Source: Lithodes maja
Lineage: Eukaryota; Arthropoda; Malacostraca; Decapoda; Lithodidae
NCBI GenBank assembly: GCA_037953745.1
Contig: JBAKBP010007675.1
Coordinates: 33,563 to 97,562 of the forward strand
DNA: 64,000 nt
Direction of reading: 5' to 3'
A program made the position numbers and the translations under genes. The number at the start of each line of letters is the position of its first letter. Position 1 is the first letter of the stretch. Below are positions 41,969 to 52,336 of this stretch, piece after piece. The notes beneath the pieces were generated by a model. The model did no database searches, was not told the DNA's origin, and saw only the letters and a program-made list of their open reading frames with translations.

Positions 41969-44472
41969 GAGTTTTTTTTTTTTTTTTTCTATGTGATTGA
42001 GGGAGGCAAAAGGCATAACTGCCTATAGCGAGTGCCCCCCCATAGTTGAAAGAGTGACAGGGCCAAAATCAAGGGACGTTCGAGCCAAAATGCCTGGACA
42101 CACGGAGTTTGAAGCAATTTAAGTCATAGGAAGAGGGAAAGACTGATTCTGGGAGAGAGTTCCAGAGCTCAGCTGTTGAGTAGAAGAAAGTTTGAGAGTA
42201 ACATTTCACTCTTGGGTTGGAGAGTTGCACAGAGTAGGGGTGGGATTGAGTTGCAAGACGGGTACCACGTGCCCTACGTAAAGGAGGTGGTATGCACTGG
42301 GATAGCTCTGAGGAACACTGATTATTATAGTAGCGATAGAATAGCGAGAGAGATGCAACATTGCGGCGGAGAGAGAGAGATTGCAGAGAGTTGGTGAGTG
42401 GACGGGAGTTAATGATACGAAAGGCCTTCCTTTCAACTTTGTCTAGGAGAGCGGTGTGAGAGGAACCTCCCCACACATGTGAACAATACTCAATACAAGG
42501 GCGCACTATGCCCCTGTACAGAGCAAGAATCTGTGCAGGGGAAAAGAACCCCCTAAGGCGGTTGAGCACACCCAGCTTCTGGGAGGCTGCCTTAGCAAGA
42601 CTGGTAATATGGTCCTTCCAAATGAGAGCAGAAGAAAAAGAGACACCAAGAATATTGAGAGAAGATGAAGGGTTGATTTTTGTATTGTTGAAGAATATGG
42701 GATAGTCCGCTGGGAGATCCTGACGGGTAGATAGATGGAGAAATTGGGTTTTGGAAGCATTAAAGTTAACAAGGTTTTCTCTGCCCCAATTGGAAATAGT
42801 ATTTAGATCAGAATTAAAGAGTTCTATGGCTTCATTACGTTTGTCGTTGAGGGATTGCTGGCTGGGGCGTTCTGAAAAACTAATGGAGTAGTGTAAGGTT
42901 GAGTCGTCTGCGTATGAATGGATGGGAATTAAGGTACAGTTAAGGAGATCATTTATAAAAATTAGAAAGAGAATAGGAGATAGGACAGAGCCCTGAGGAA
43001 CACCGGAGTTTATAGGGTGAGGAAGTGAACAATGGCCGTCCACAACCGCGGCTATGGAACGGCCAGAAAGGAAATTAGAGACAAAGGCACAGATGGAGGG
43101 ATAGAAACCGAAGGAGGGTAGTTTAGAAATTAAAGATTTATGCCAGACTCTATCGAAGGCTTTCGATATGTCTAGTGCAATAGAAAAAGTCTCACCGAAG
43201 TCCCGAAAGGAGGATGACCAAGAGTTAGTAAGATATGAAAGAAGATCACCAGTAGAGCGACCCTTAAGGAAGCCATACTGGCGATCTGAGAGCAGATTAT
43301 GAGAAGAGAAATGCTTAAGAAATTTGGAAGCAAGAATAGTTTCAAAAACTTTAGAAAGACAAGAGATAAGAGCAATTGGACGATAGTTGGAGGGTTGAGA
43401 GCGGTCACCCTTCTTTGGGACAGGTTGAATGTGAGCAAACTTCCAGCATGAAGGGAAGACGTTAGAGGATAGACAGAGACGAAAGAGTTTGCCTAGGCAG
43501 GGAGTCAGCACGGAAGCACAGTTTTTGAGAACAACAGGAGGAACACCGTCCGGACCGTACGCCTTATTAGTGTTAAGCCCAGAGAGGGTAGAAAGTACAT
43601 CTTTAGAAGAGATTAGGATATTAGGCATAAGTAAGAGAGAGGAGGGCGGAGAGGGAGGAATAGCACCGGAATCATCCAAGGTGGAGTTTCTAGCAAAAGT
43701 TTGAGCGAAGAGTTTAGCTTTGTCAGAGGAAGAAGTGATGGTTGTGCCATCAGAGTGGGAAAGGGGAGGGAAAGACGAGGAAGAGAAATTGTTGGAGAGG
43801 TTTTTGGCTAGATGCCAGAAAGCTTGGGAAGAGCTAGAGTTGGATAGTTCAGTGCATTTATTATTGATGAAAGAGTGTTTGGCAAGTCGAAGAACAGATT
43901 TGGCTTGATTCCGGGCAGAAACATATGAAGAATGAGAGTCTTGAGTTTTAAGGCGTCGGTACCGTTTGAATGCTTCCTCCTTATTGCGGACAGCAGTAGA
44001 ACAGGCGTGAGTAAACCAAGATTTTTTAGCATTAGTCTGAGAGAAAGAGAATGGAATGTATGCTTCCATGCCCGATAGGATTACCTCGGTAATGCGTTCA
44101 GCACTCTCCGAGGGTCCTCGGCCATGGAAGCAGAAATAATTCCATGGGAAATCAAAGAAGTACTGCCGAAGAGCCTCCCAGTCGGCAGCGCCAAAGTGCC
44201 ACAAGCGCCGCCGGCTAGGAGGATCGGGTGGCTGTACTGGAGAGATAGGACAGGTGACAGAGATAAGTTTATGGTCGGAGGAGCCCAAAGGAGAGAAAAG
44301 ATCGACAGTATAAGAAGAAGGGTTAGAAGTTAGAAACAGGTCAAGAATGTTGGGCCGATCTCCGATGCGATCCGGGATACGGGTGGGTTGCTGAACTAAC
44401 TGCTCTAGGTCATTTAGGATAGAAAAGACGTAGGCTTGTTCACCAGGTGGATCAGTAGTGTGAGAGGAGATT
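41969..44472 (-). mobile_element. LINE D, 5'-truncated Jockey-like LINE with poly(A) tail
   Basis: A T run at 41969-41988 is the poly(A) tail on the minus strand. The 3' UTR is 41989-42068 and the coding frame runs 44472-42069. The 5' truncation falls inside the endonuclease. It is inserted in the foldback element without a target duplication. Confidence 0.88.
42069..44472 (-). pseudogene. LINE D endonuclease (C-terminal part) and reverse transcriptase
   Basis: Open without lesion for about 800 codons. It starts mid-endonuclease (VFSILNDLEQLVQQPTRIPD, NILDLFLTSN, GSSDHKLISVTC). A linker rich in Ser follows, then the RT: NTNKAYGPDGVPPVVLK, SNYRPIALISCLSKVFE, IALDISKAFDRVWHKSLI, NSGVPQGSVLSPILFLIFIND and the box HSYADDSTLHYS. 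The thumb has SLRRNVASLSLFYRYYNNQC and ends WNSLPESVFPSSYDLNCFK. Catalytic Asps are present. Lacking the N-terminal endonuclease and any promoter, it is a dead-on-arrival insertion, but the clean frame implies youth. It is related to the fragment at 26241. Confidence 0.88.
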
Positions 44473-44930
44473 TAAGTTAACGATAGATATAATGCCATTC
44501 AGTCCAAGGGATAATGTTGCCATTTTAGTGGATTATATCCATTTGGCCTTCGCTATCGCTTGCTAGCCTCAAGATAGTTTTGTATCCAATCGGCGTTCTC
44601 TCTTCAGGCTAGCGAGCAGTAGCGAGCTAATTTTTTCGGTAGAAAAATCAAATCCGGCTAAGCCGGACATATTTTTCTACCGAAAAGTCAGACCGCTACT
44701 GCTCACTATCTTGAGGCTAGCAAGCGATAGCGAAGGCCAAATGGATATAATCCACTAAAATGGCAACATTACCCCTTGGACTGAATGGCATTGTATCTAT
44801 CGTTAACTTAAATCGTGTAATAACTCCGTTATTATAAATACTCAACCTCATGTTCATAGAATAATGTATTCTTATTTTTGTCTGATGAGTCCACCATATA
44901 ATTTATGAAAAGCATTACTGGAACACCCTG

Positions 44931-45154
44931 TATATTCAGCACGTAAGCAATGTAACAAAATGCTTAAAGTAGTTAAGTAAAACAGTTATTGCGTTGCTAA
45001 TACAGTATACATTCATAATCCTCTCTGAATTATTGTAAGAGACATTATTATTGTCCCCATATACTTCTCTTGTTAACTTAAATAATATACTGTTTATATC
45101 CAAATGTTATTACACTTTTATTACTACCCTTGTTTACTCATTTTTTTAACCGCT
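44931..45154. other. AT-rich spacer
   Basis: No feature seen between the foldback element and the piggyBac left end. Confidence 0.4.
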
Positions 45155-45240
45155 TTAACCCTTAAATGGCGGCGCGCAACATAATTCGAGTATAATAAAT
45201 CTGGACTATCTGGCGGCGCGCGACATAGGTCGAGTTTGTA
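45155..45240. repeat. Putative piggyBac left terminus with subterminal direct repeats
   Basis: TTAA (45155-45158) followed by CCCTTAAATGGCGGCGCGC looks like a piggyBac target site plus terminus. GGCGGCGCGC-R-ACATA-RK-TCGAG occurs twice (about 45169 and 45212), as expected of subterminal transposase-binding repeats. I found no matching right end downstream of 49219 in this window. Confidence 0.6.
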
Positions 45241-45436
45241 TTTCCCGCCCTAATTTAAGTGGAAAGCAAAATCTAGCGGTCAGGCAGTGTACTACTAAGT
45301 CCCACCCACACATCCCCACCGCGTGAGCTTGGCTCAGTACCGCTCTAGCCGCCACAATGGAGAGACAAGATTTGCCCGTGTTCGATTCGGTGCCCGGCCC
45401 CAGTACGTCGCGCCAGCCAAGGAGTTAGTTCTGCTG

Positions 45437-46889
45437 ATGAACTCTTCAGCGGTATCTAGAATATCATTGAATGAAAGCATGGAAGGGCTTGGTGAGAGTG
45501 GGGGAAGTGAGGAGGAAGAAGAACTGGAAGATAACCCTGTCATCGGTTTTCACAGACGCCATAACTTGCGGGGCGAAGATAGTGACGAGGAGCTTGGTGA
45601 ACACACTGGTGTGGGTGTTGGTAAGTACAATGTACATTTATATTATTTGAGAGATTGATAGAGATTATATATATTATATATATCGGTGTACAGTAGAATA
45701 CATTCCTTACGCATATGACTGAAATTGCTTGCAAGTTTGATTGCAAGCGTTTGAAGATTGTGGTGCTGGTCTTCATATATTACGTTTCCATTCATTATCT
45801 TAGGCGTAGGCTATATAATACATATATATCGGTGTACAGTAGAATACATTCCTTACGCATGTGACTGAAATTGCTTGCAAGTTTGATTGCAAGCGATTGA
45901 AGATTGTGGTGTTGGTCTTCATATATTACGTTTCCATTCATTATCTTATTATAGGCGTAGGCTATATAATACATATATATCGGTGTACAGTAGAATACAT
46001 TCCTTACGCATGTGACTGAAATTGCTTGCAAGTTTGATTGCAAGCGATTGAAGATTGTGGTGTTGGTCTTCATATATTACGTTTCCATTCATTATCTTAT
46101 TATAGGCGTAGGCTATATAATACATATATATCGGTGTACAGTAGAATACATTCCTTACGCATGTGACTGAAATTGCTTGCAAGTTTGATTGCAAGCGATT
46201 GAAGATTGTGATGTTGGTCTTCATATATTACGTTTCCATTCATTATCTTATTATAGGCGTAGGCTATATAATACATATATATCGGTGTACAGTAGAATAC
46301 ATTCCTTACGCATGTGACTGAAATTGCTTGCAAGTTTGATTGCAAGCGATTGAAGATTGTGGTGTTGGTCTTCATATATTACGTTTCCATTCATTATTTC
46401 CTTACGCATGTGACTGAAATTGCTTGCAAGTTTTATTGCAAGCGATTGAAGATTGTGGTGTTGGTCTTCATATATTACGTTTCCATTCATTTGATAGGCG
46501 TATATCACGGTGTAGGGTTGATTTCATAGTATGAAATCAACCCTACACCGTGATATATACGCCTATCAAATGATGGTAATGATATTATTTATTGTTTGCG
46601 AGTTTTCATTCATTTCATAGCCGTATATCACGGTATACGGTACATTTGTTTCTTTACGAAGGTGACCTTGAAATTGCTAGGACTCTTCTCTCTCTTTTCG
46701 TAAGGAAAGAAATGTACTGTACACGTTATATATACGCCTATCAAATGATTGCAAGCAATATACACCAATATACAGTATATATATATATACTGTATATTGG
46801 TGTATATTGCTTGCAATCATTTGATAGGCGTATATATCACGGTATACGGTACATTTGTTTCCTTACGAAGGTGACCTTGAAATTGCTAG

Positions 46890-46944
<55 letters not shown>

Positions 46945-49219
46945 ATCATGTCTTAGTTGTCAAGTTTGAGTCTGCACATCCCTCATACGAAATACCATTC
47001 CCACAATTTTCATAGGCAACACAAGACAGGCCAAACGACGAAGATCGTCATCCCCACAGCCACGCCCATCCACATCCAGGCAGCGAGCTTCGTCAGAGCC
47101 TCCAGTGATGCCTGGTGAGCTAGGGAACATCTCGGGGGTAGTGCAGCTACCACTAACCCCCGCCCATGGACAACCAGGACCAGCGACGTCAACACCAGCT
47201 GTTGTTGCTCCTCCCAGGTTGTCAACGCCACCCGGGGTGCAGCGGATGAGGAGGATCAGGAGGACCAGGCGTCGGCTGACGATGTCTGAGAGTGATGCCG
47301 GCACCGGCTCAAGCTCTCCCGATTCGCCTGAAGCCAGGATATCCCCCACGCCAGCAAGCGACTCAAATGGCGGGCAGGCACAGCCACAGCCACAGCAGGG
47401 ACCGCCACAGCAGGGACCGCCACAACAGGGACAGCCACAGCAAGGTGCCCGGGGAAGGGCCCGAGGAAGGGCCCGAGGAAGGGCCGGAGGAAGGGCCGGA
47501 AGAGGTGCTCGGGTACGTGCTCGGGGAGGTGCCCCAGGAGGTGCCCCGGGAGGTGCCCCGGGAGGTGCCCCAGGAGGTGCCCCGGGAGGTGCCCCAGGAG
47601 GTGCCCCACGAGTGGTCGGGAGGGGCAGGAGGCCGGACGAGCCACCTATCTTTCAGTGGGAGCACTGCGAGCCTCGGGATATGCCTGGGGTTCCACCCAT
47701 TTTTGATAAGGGGCCAAATGGCGTCCAGCCTGCCTTTCCCTGTTCAGAAAATGACACCCCTTATGACTACTTCCGAGCATTCTTTGACGATGAATTGCTC
47801 GGGGACATGGTAAGGGAGACGAACCTCTGCGCAAGCCAGCACTCCGAAGAGATGGCCTCGCCCCACATGAGGAGATGGACGCCCATCGATATCCCTGAGC
47901 TCCTCGTGTTTTTGGCCCTCACCATGCTAATGCCCCACATGAGAAAGCACAACATGCTGGATTATTGGCTGATGCATGACATTAGATCAATGCCAGTCTT
48001 CAACATGTACATGCCCAGGGACCAATATCGACAAATTCTCAAGTGCTTGCACTTTGTCGACAACACTGCTGCACACGGAGCTGACAAGCTTTGGAAAATC
48101 CGGCCATTCCTGAACTCCCTCCTGAACAGGTATCGCCGGTTTTTCAAACCTTTTCAGAATGTTGTGATCGATGAGTCCTTGATCCTCTTCTGTGGACGTC
48201 TCTCTTTCAGGCAGTACATTCCGTCGAAGCGTCACCGCTTCGGGATCAAGTTCTTTGTACTGTGTGACTGCGAGACAGGATACGTGCTGGACCTCATCAT
48301 CTACACCGCTACTGATGTGGACATTCCAAACGACCCACTGGGTCTTTCAGGGGCGGTTGTGAAGACACTGATGGAGCCGTATCTGGATGCCAACCGTATC
48401 TTGTACAGCGACAATTTCTACACCTCTCCTCTCCTTGCCAGGTATCTCCTTGCAAGGAGCACGGGAAGCTGTGGAACTGTCAGGGCAAACAGGAAACACT
48501 GGCCCAAGTTTCAAGCTACAAAGAAAGGAGACATCTTCCGGAAGAAGAGCAGCAGTGACAGTATACTGGCTATTTGTTGGCATGACACAAAGCCAGTCAA
48601 TGTCCTCTCCACCTTCCACAAGTCCACAATGCGAGATAGCGGGAAGAAGAGATACCACATGGACCCTGTCACCCGTGAGAAGCATCTAGTAGGTATCTCC
48701 AAACCTGACCTTGTTATGGACTACAACATAAACATGCGGTTGGTGCATAAGAGTGACATGCAAATCACTGCTGTTGACTGCCTCAGGAAGACGTGTAAGT
48801 GGTATAAGAAGGTGGTACTCCATCTTCTTGATGTCACTATCCTGAACGCGTACAACCTGTGGATGACGCGGACAGGAAGGAAGAGCTCGGTAAGGCTGTT
48901 CGCAAAGGAAATAATCGACTCCATCTTCAGGAAGCACGGAACCACACGTATGCTACCACCTCCGAGGCCGATCGTGAATATGCCTGCCCGCCTTGAGAGC
49001 CGGGACTACTTCTCGACCCACATGCTTGTGTTTTGTCCCCGCTCAGCATCACAAATCGCAGCCAACCGGAAGCACGGACTGAAGCAGTGCCACGTCTGCA
49101 GACACACAACAAGGAGGAACCAAATAAGGAAGGAAACTACATTCATGTGTAGTTATTGCAATGTGGGACTATGCGCTTCTCCATGTTACACCGAGTACCA
49201 CACACTGGAACACTTCTAG
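45437..49219 (+). CDS. piggyBac transposase-like protein, two exons, altered third Asp
   Basis: Exon 1 is 45437-45620; intron 45621-47015 (GTAAGT..TTTTCATAG, phase 1) joins exon 2, 47016-49219; predicted 795 residues. Exon 1 supplies an acidic N-terminus (GSEEEEELEDNPV). Exon 2 starts with a basic/Ser-Pro region, then Gln/Pro repeats and seven GGAP repeats at about 47530-47610. The DDE_Tnp_1_7 domain follows from about 47740 (YFRAFFDDELLGDMVRETN). The first Asp is in VVIDESLI (48170), the second in YSDNFYTSPLLA (48410). At the third site the usual GGVDxxD is RLVHKSD: His (48746-48748) replaces the catalytic Asp, while the following Asp remains. A Cys-rich C-terminal zinc domain is intact (CHVCRHTT..CSYCNVGLCASPC). 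The ATG at 45358 opens a 23-codon out-of-frame ORF, and a frameshift near 45420 is possible. Confidence 0.85.
45671..46491. repeat. 151-bp tandem repeat inside piggyBac intron
   Basis: Unit with CGGTGTACAGTAGAATAC recurs at 45684, 45830, 45981, 46132 and 46283, then a truncated sixth copy. Spacing is 151 bp except 146 for the first. Each unit contains TTGCTTGCAAGTTTGATTGC. The piggyBac intron is therefore largely satellite. Confidence 0.95.
46488..46892. repeat. Palindrome cluster (GATAGGCGTATAT family), intron copy
   Basis: A perfect palindrome of about 40-bp arms lies at 46488-46570: CATTTGATAGGCGTATATCA..GGGTTGATTTCATA and its complement. A second, longer inverted pair (46613-46890) has arms TCACGGTATACGGTACATTT..GAAGGTGACCTTGAAATTGC around an apex of TATATATATACTGTATAT. 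The same module recurs at 49730-50600. Confidence 0.9.
46893..46938. repeat. (CT)n microsatellite
   Basis: About 23 CT repeats near the 3' end of the piggyBac intron; it may serve as an extended pyrimidine tract upstream of the acceptor at 47015. Confidence 0.9.
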
Positions 49220-49698
49220 ACCTCTTCCAAGACCTCCTCCTCCTCTAGACCTCTTGCCAATCATTCATAAGTTCATGCAATCATTCATTCATCTATTTCA
49301 AACTACCTCATGAATTCATGTCATTCAATCATTCATATGGTGGAATAGCACACTACCCAAACACAAGTGCATTCATCATCATCAGCAACATCACCCATTA
49401 CATCCATAAGTTTCTAATCTCATCCATCCATCTGCTTCTTGGTCTACCTCATACATCCATGTCATTTGTCTACCTCAATCATATAACTGCGTTTTATCTA
49501 CCTCAATCCTATAACTGCCTTTTCTACCTCAATGAAATGTGGATTACACCTCCTGGGAACACCACAAAAAAAAAATGAGTCGTCAACACTACCCCATAGG
49601 GTGATTTGGAAATGTGTTGAAATAATATTATTTATAAAACAAAACAAAAATTCCTGCAAAGCAAGCGAAACAAGAGAGAGAGAGTGAAAATGCACGCC
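49220..49698. other. 3' flank of piggyBac gene, no further gene
   Basis: ATTCATTCATC-type short repeats and non-coding sequence. I see no canonical AATAAA directly after the stop and no right-end inverted repeat. Confidence 0.4.
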
Positions 49699-49762
49699 TA
49701 TATATATGTATATATATATATATATATATACGCCTATCAAATGATTTCAATCAATATACGGT

Positions 49763-49841
<79 letters not shown>

Positions 49842-50361
49842 GTATATTGGTATCAATCATTTGATAGGCATACATATCACCATGCACGGTACATTGTAGG
49901 GACAAAAATGTACCGTATACCGTGATATATACGCCTATCAAATGATTGAAATCAATATAGACCAATATACAGTATATATATATTGATATCAATCATTTGA
50001 TAGGCGTATATATCACGGTATACGGTACATTTCTCTCCTTACGAAAGGAGAGAGAAGAGTCATAGCAATGTCAAGGTCACATGTACGGTACATTGTAGGG
50101 ACAAAAATGTACCGTATACCGTGATATATACGCCTATCAAATGATTGAAATCAATATAGACCAATATACAGTATATATATATTGATATCAATCATTTGAT
50201 AGGCGTATATATCACGGTATACGGTACATTTCTCTCCTTACAAAAGGAGAGAGAAGAGTCATAGCAATTTCAAGGTCACCTTCGTAAGGAAACAAATATA
50301 CCGTACATGGTGATATATATACGCCTATCAAATGATTGATATCAATATTCACCAATATACA

Positions 50362-50419
<58 letters not shown>

Positions 50420-50550
50420 TATATATATATATACCGTATATTGATATCAATCATTTGACAGGCATACATATCACCATGTACATTGTAGGGACAGAAATCT
50501 ACTGTATACCGTGATATATAGGCCTATCAAATGATTGATATCAATATACA

Positions 50551-50596
<46 letters not shown>

Positions 50597-50610
50597 GTAT
50601 TTGTACGGTA
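49699..50610. repeat. Palindrome cluster, 3' flank copy
   Basis: Repeated modules of TACGCCTATCAAATGATTG..AATATACAGTATAT, a TA-run apex, then the complement TCAATCATTTGATAGGCGTA..CACGGTATACGGTACATT, in at least four head-to-head units. The units also carry TCCTTACGAAAGGAGAGAG and AGGTCACCTTCGTAAGGA segments shared with the intron cluster. Confidence 0.9.
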
Positions 50611-50853
50611 GCTTGTAAGGAATGAAATTTATTAGTGATAAATGAAAGAGAATACAGAAACTGAACTGAAAATAGAGTGAAAAAGATATAATAATACAGA
50701 AATATTACAAGCAAATAAAGAAAGAGGGATTAGAGAAAAGAATAATGAGAATTACATATACGAAAGGGAGAAATATAGAGAAGAGAGAAAGGGAGGAAGG
50801 GAGACAGCGCGTACGAAGGAGAAGGGAGGAGAGAGAGAGAAAGCGAGCTAGCC

Positions 50854-50886
<33 letters not shown>

Positions 50887-51357
50887 CAGACAGACAAGAG
50901 GAGTGAGAGAGACAGAGAGAGAGAGCGAGAATACAGAGAATACAGAAATAAGGAGAAACAACAAAAAATAAGAGGGTTTACCGAAGGAATAATAGACGCG
51001 CGTGAGGCCGAAGTCAGGACAAAGTGAACGCATCCGAACACGCCTGGGAAATAGACCAAAAAATAGCCTCTCTTCCTCACCTCCTCACACCCTCCACACT
51101 CGCTCACTTCATTCAGAATAGACTTCTATGGGGAGACTGAGAGTGGCTCGTTCCAAAAATGATCGTTTCGTTCCGATTTGAGCCATAGTTACGGCGCTAG
51201 GGCGAGTGAAAGTGAGTGAATATTTCGGGATTGTGCCCGCTGGGCGGCTTGGTGTAAAATACCGCCTAGCCCGCCAATAAGGTGTTAAGAGGGCCGTATT
51301 TCGCGGAGAACGCCACATAAATGTTTTAATTCCACTCGCCAAGGGGGCCGTTCGTTT
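50611..51357. other. GA-rich then non-repetitive non-coding DNA
   Basis: GA-rich 50760-50940. From about 51000 the base composition becomes balanced (CGTTTCGTTCCGATTTGAGCC, GGGCGGCTTGGTG). No gene recognised. Confidence 0.4.
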
Positions 51358-51446
51358 GCCGTTCTTGCTGGCTAGAGGACCCTTTGTAGGAGAGATGGGA
51401 CAACTATAGTCTCCATAGCAGAGGGTCCCTAGCCAGCAACAACGGC
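51358..51446. other. Long imperfect hairpin, 25-bp stem
   Basis: GCCGTTCTTGCTGGCTAGAG (51358 on) pairs with TAGCCAGCAACAACGGC (51430-51446) and CCCT/AGGG continue the stem; there is one mismatch and one bulge over about 25 pairs, with a loop of about 38 nt. It could be a MITE core or a small-RNA precursor-like hairpin; no expression evidence. Confidence 0.6.
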
Positions 51447-51718
51447 TAGTGAACGGGGTACGGTATACGGATTATACATAATAAGAGCAGACATAGAAGA
51501 GGGTAACAAGAAAAGAGAACAACAAATTGTCTTCTCTTTGTTATTATGTTTTCCTGTCCACCTCATTCCTCCTCCATATCCGTAGACTATTATCTCCCTC
51601 TATCTCTCTCCTATTTTATGCTCTTCTCTTTCTTATTAGTATTTCCCCGTCATGCACAGTTTTCCTCCACCTATTTAATATACTTTCAGCTCCAAAATTA
51701 TCTCTCCTTCTATTTCTA

Positions 51719-51772
<54 letters not shown>

Positions 51773-52336
51773 CTCCCCCTCCCAGTTTGGTTGTATTAAG
51801 TGTCTTGAACCTGGTTTTCGCCAAGTCTGTCAGAAGCTGTTTGGCAGAGGAAGGCCAGAGCTAGGCTATTACGTGAGAGGAGGAGAGGGAGGAGAGAAGA
51901 GAGAAGAGGAGAGGAGGGGGAGAGGATGAGAAGGAGAAGAGGAGAGGAGATAAAAAGAGAGGAGGAAGAAGAGGAGACGACGGAGAGGAGATAGTGGAGG
52001 AGAAAAGAGAGATGAAGATGATGATGATTCACGACAACAACTACAACAATAACAACAGCTTATGGTAAGTAAATGAAATATATAAACAACCAAATATTAC
52101 AGAAGATAATAAACAGTACGGTAGACAATTAAAAGATAAAAAAAAGGAACGAAATAATATGGAAGATACAAAAGATTAGAAAACAAAAGGAACGAAATAT
52201 TATAGAAGATAGAAAACAGCAAATAATGAAAAGAGCATAAAAGAAAAGGAAGATATCAAGGAAGGAAAAAGAGCTACTACAGAAGGGAAAACAAACGAGT
52301 AGCAAGAACAAGAAACAAGAGTAAGGTAATATAACT
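51447..52336. other. Non-coding, CT- and GA-rich
   Basis: (CT)n at about 51727-51770, GAGGAGAG-rich purine tract 51876-52015, AAAGGAACGAAATAAT repeats at 52144-52205. Nothing coding supported. Confidence 0.5.

Larger units (their letters stand above)
41865..44930. mobile_element. Mariner-like foldback element with long inverted arms, split by LINE D
   Basis: The termini CAGGGTGTTCCAGTAATG (41865) and its complement (ending 44930) are flanked by TA, as for mariner/Tc1-type elements. The arms are long (about 270 bp): 41865-41968 plus 44473-44640 on the left and about 44660-44930 on the right. The arms pair almost perfectly, including CATGAGGTTGAGTATTTATA and GGATAATGTTGCCATTTTAG. The left arm has about 37 extra bases. 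The centre has a TTTTTTCGGTAGAAAAATC / CCGGCTTAGCCGG hairpin module shared with the TTAA MITE family. There is no transposase. LINE D is inserted in the left arm and about 8 bp of arm sequence (ATTACACG) is missing at that site. Confidence 0.88.

Noticed and set aside
47256..47813. Pro/Gly/Arg-rich ORFs overlapping piggyBac exon 2
   Set aside because: Alternative frames of the GC-rich GGAP and QPQQG repeats within the genuine piggyBac frame.
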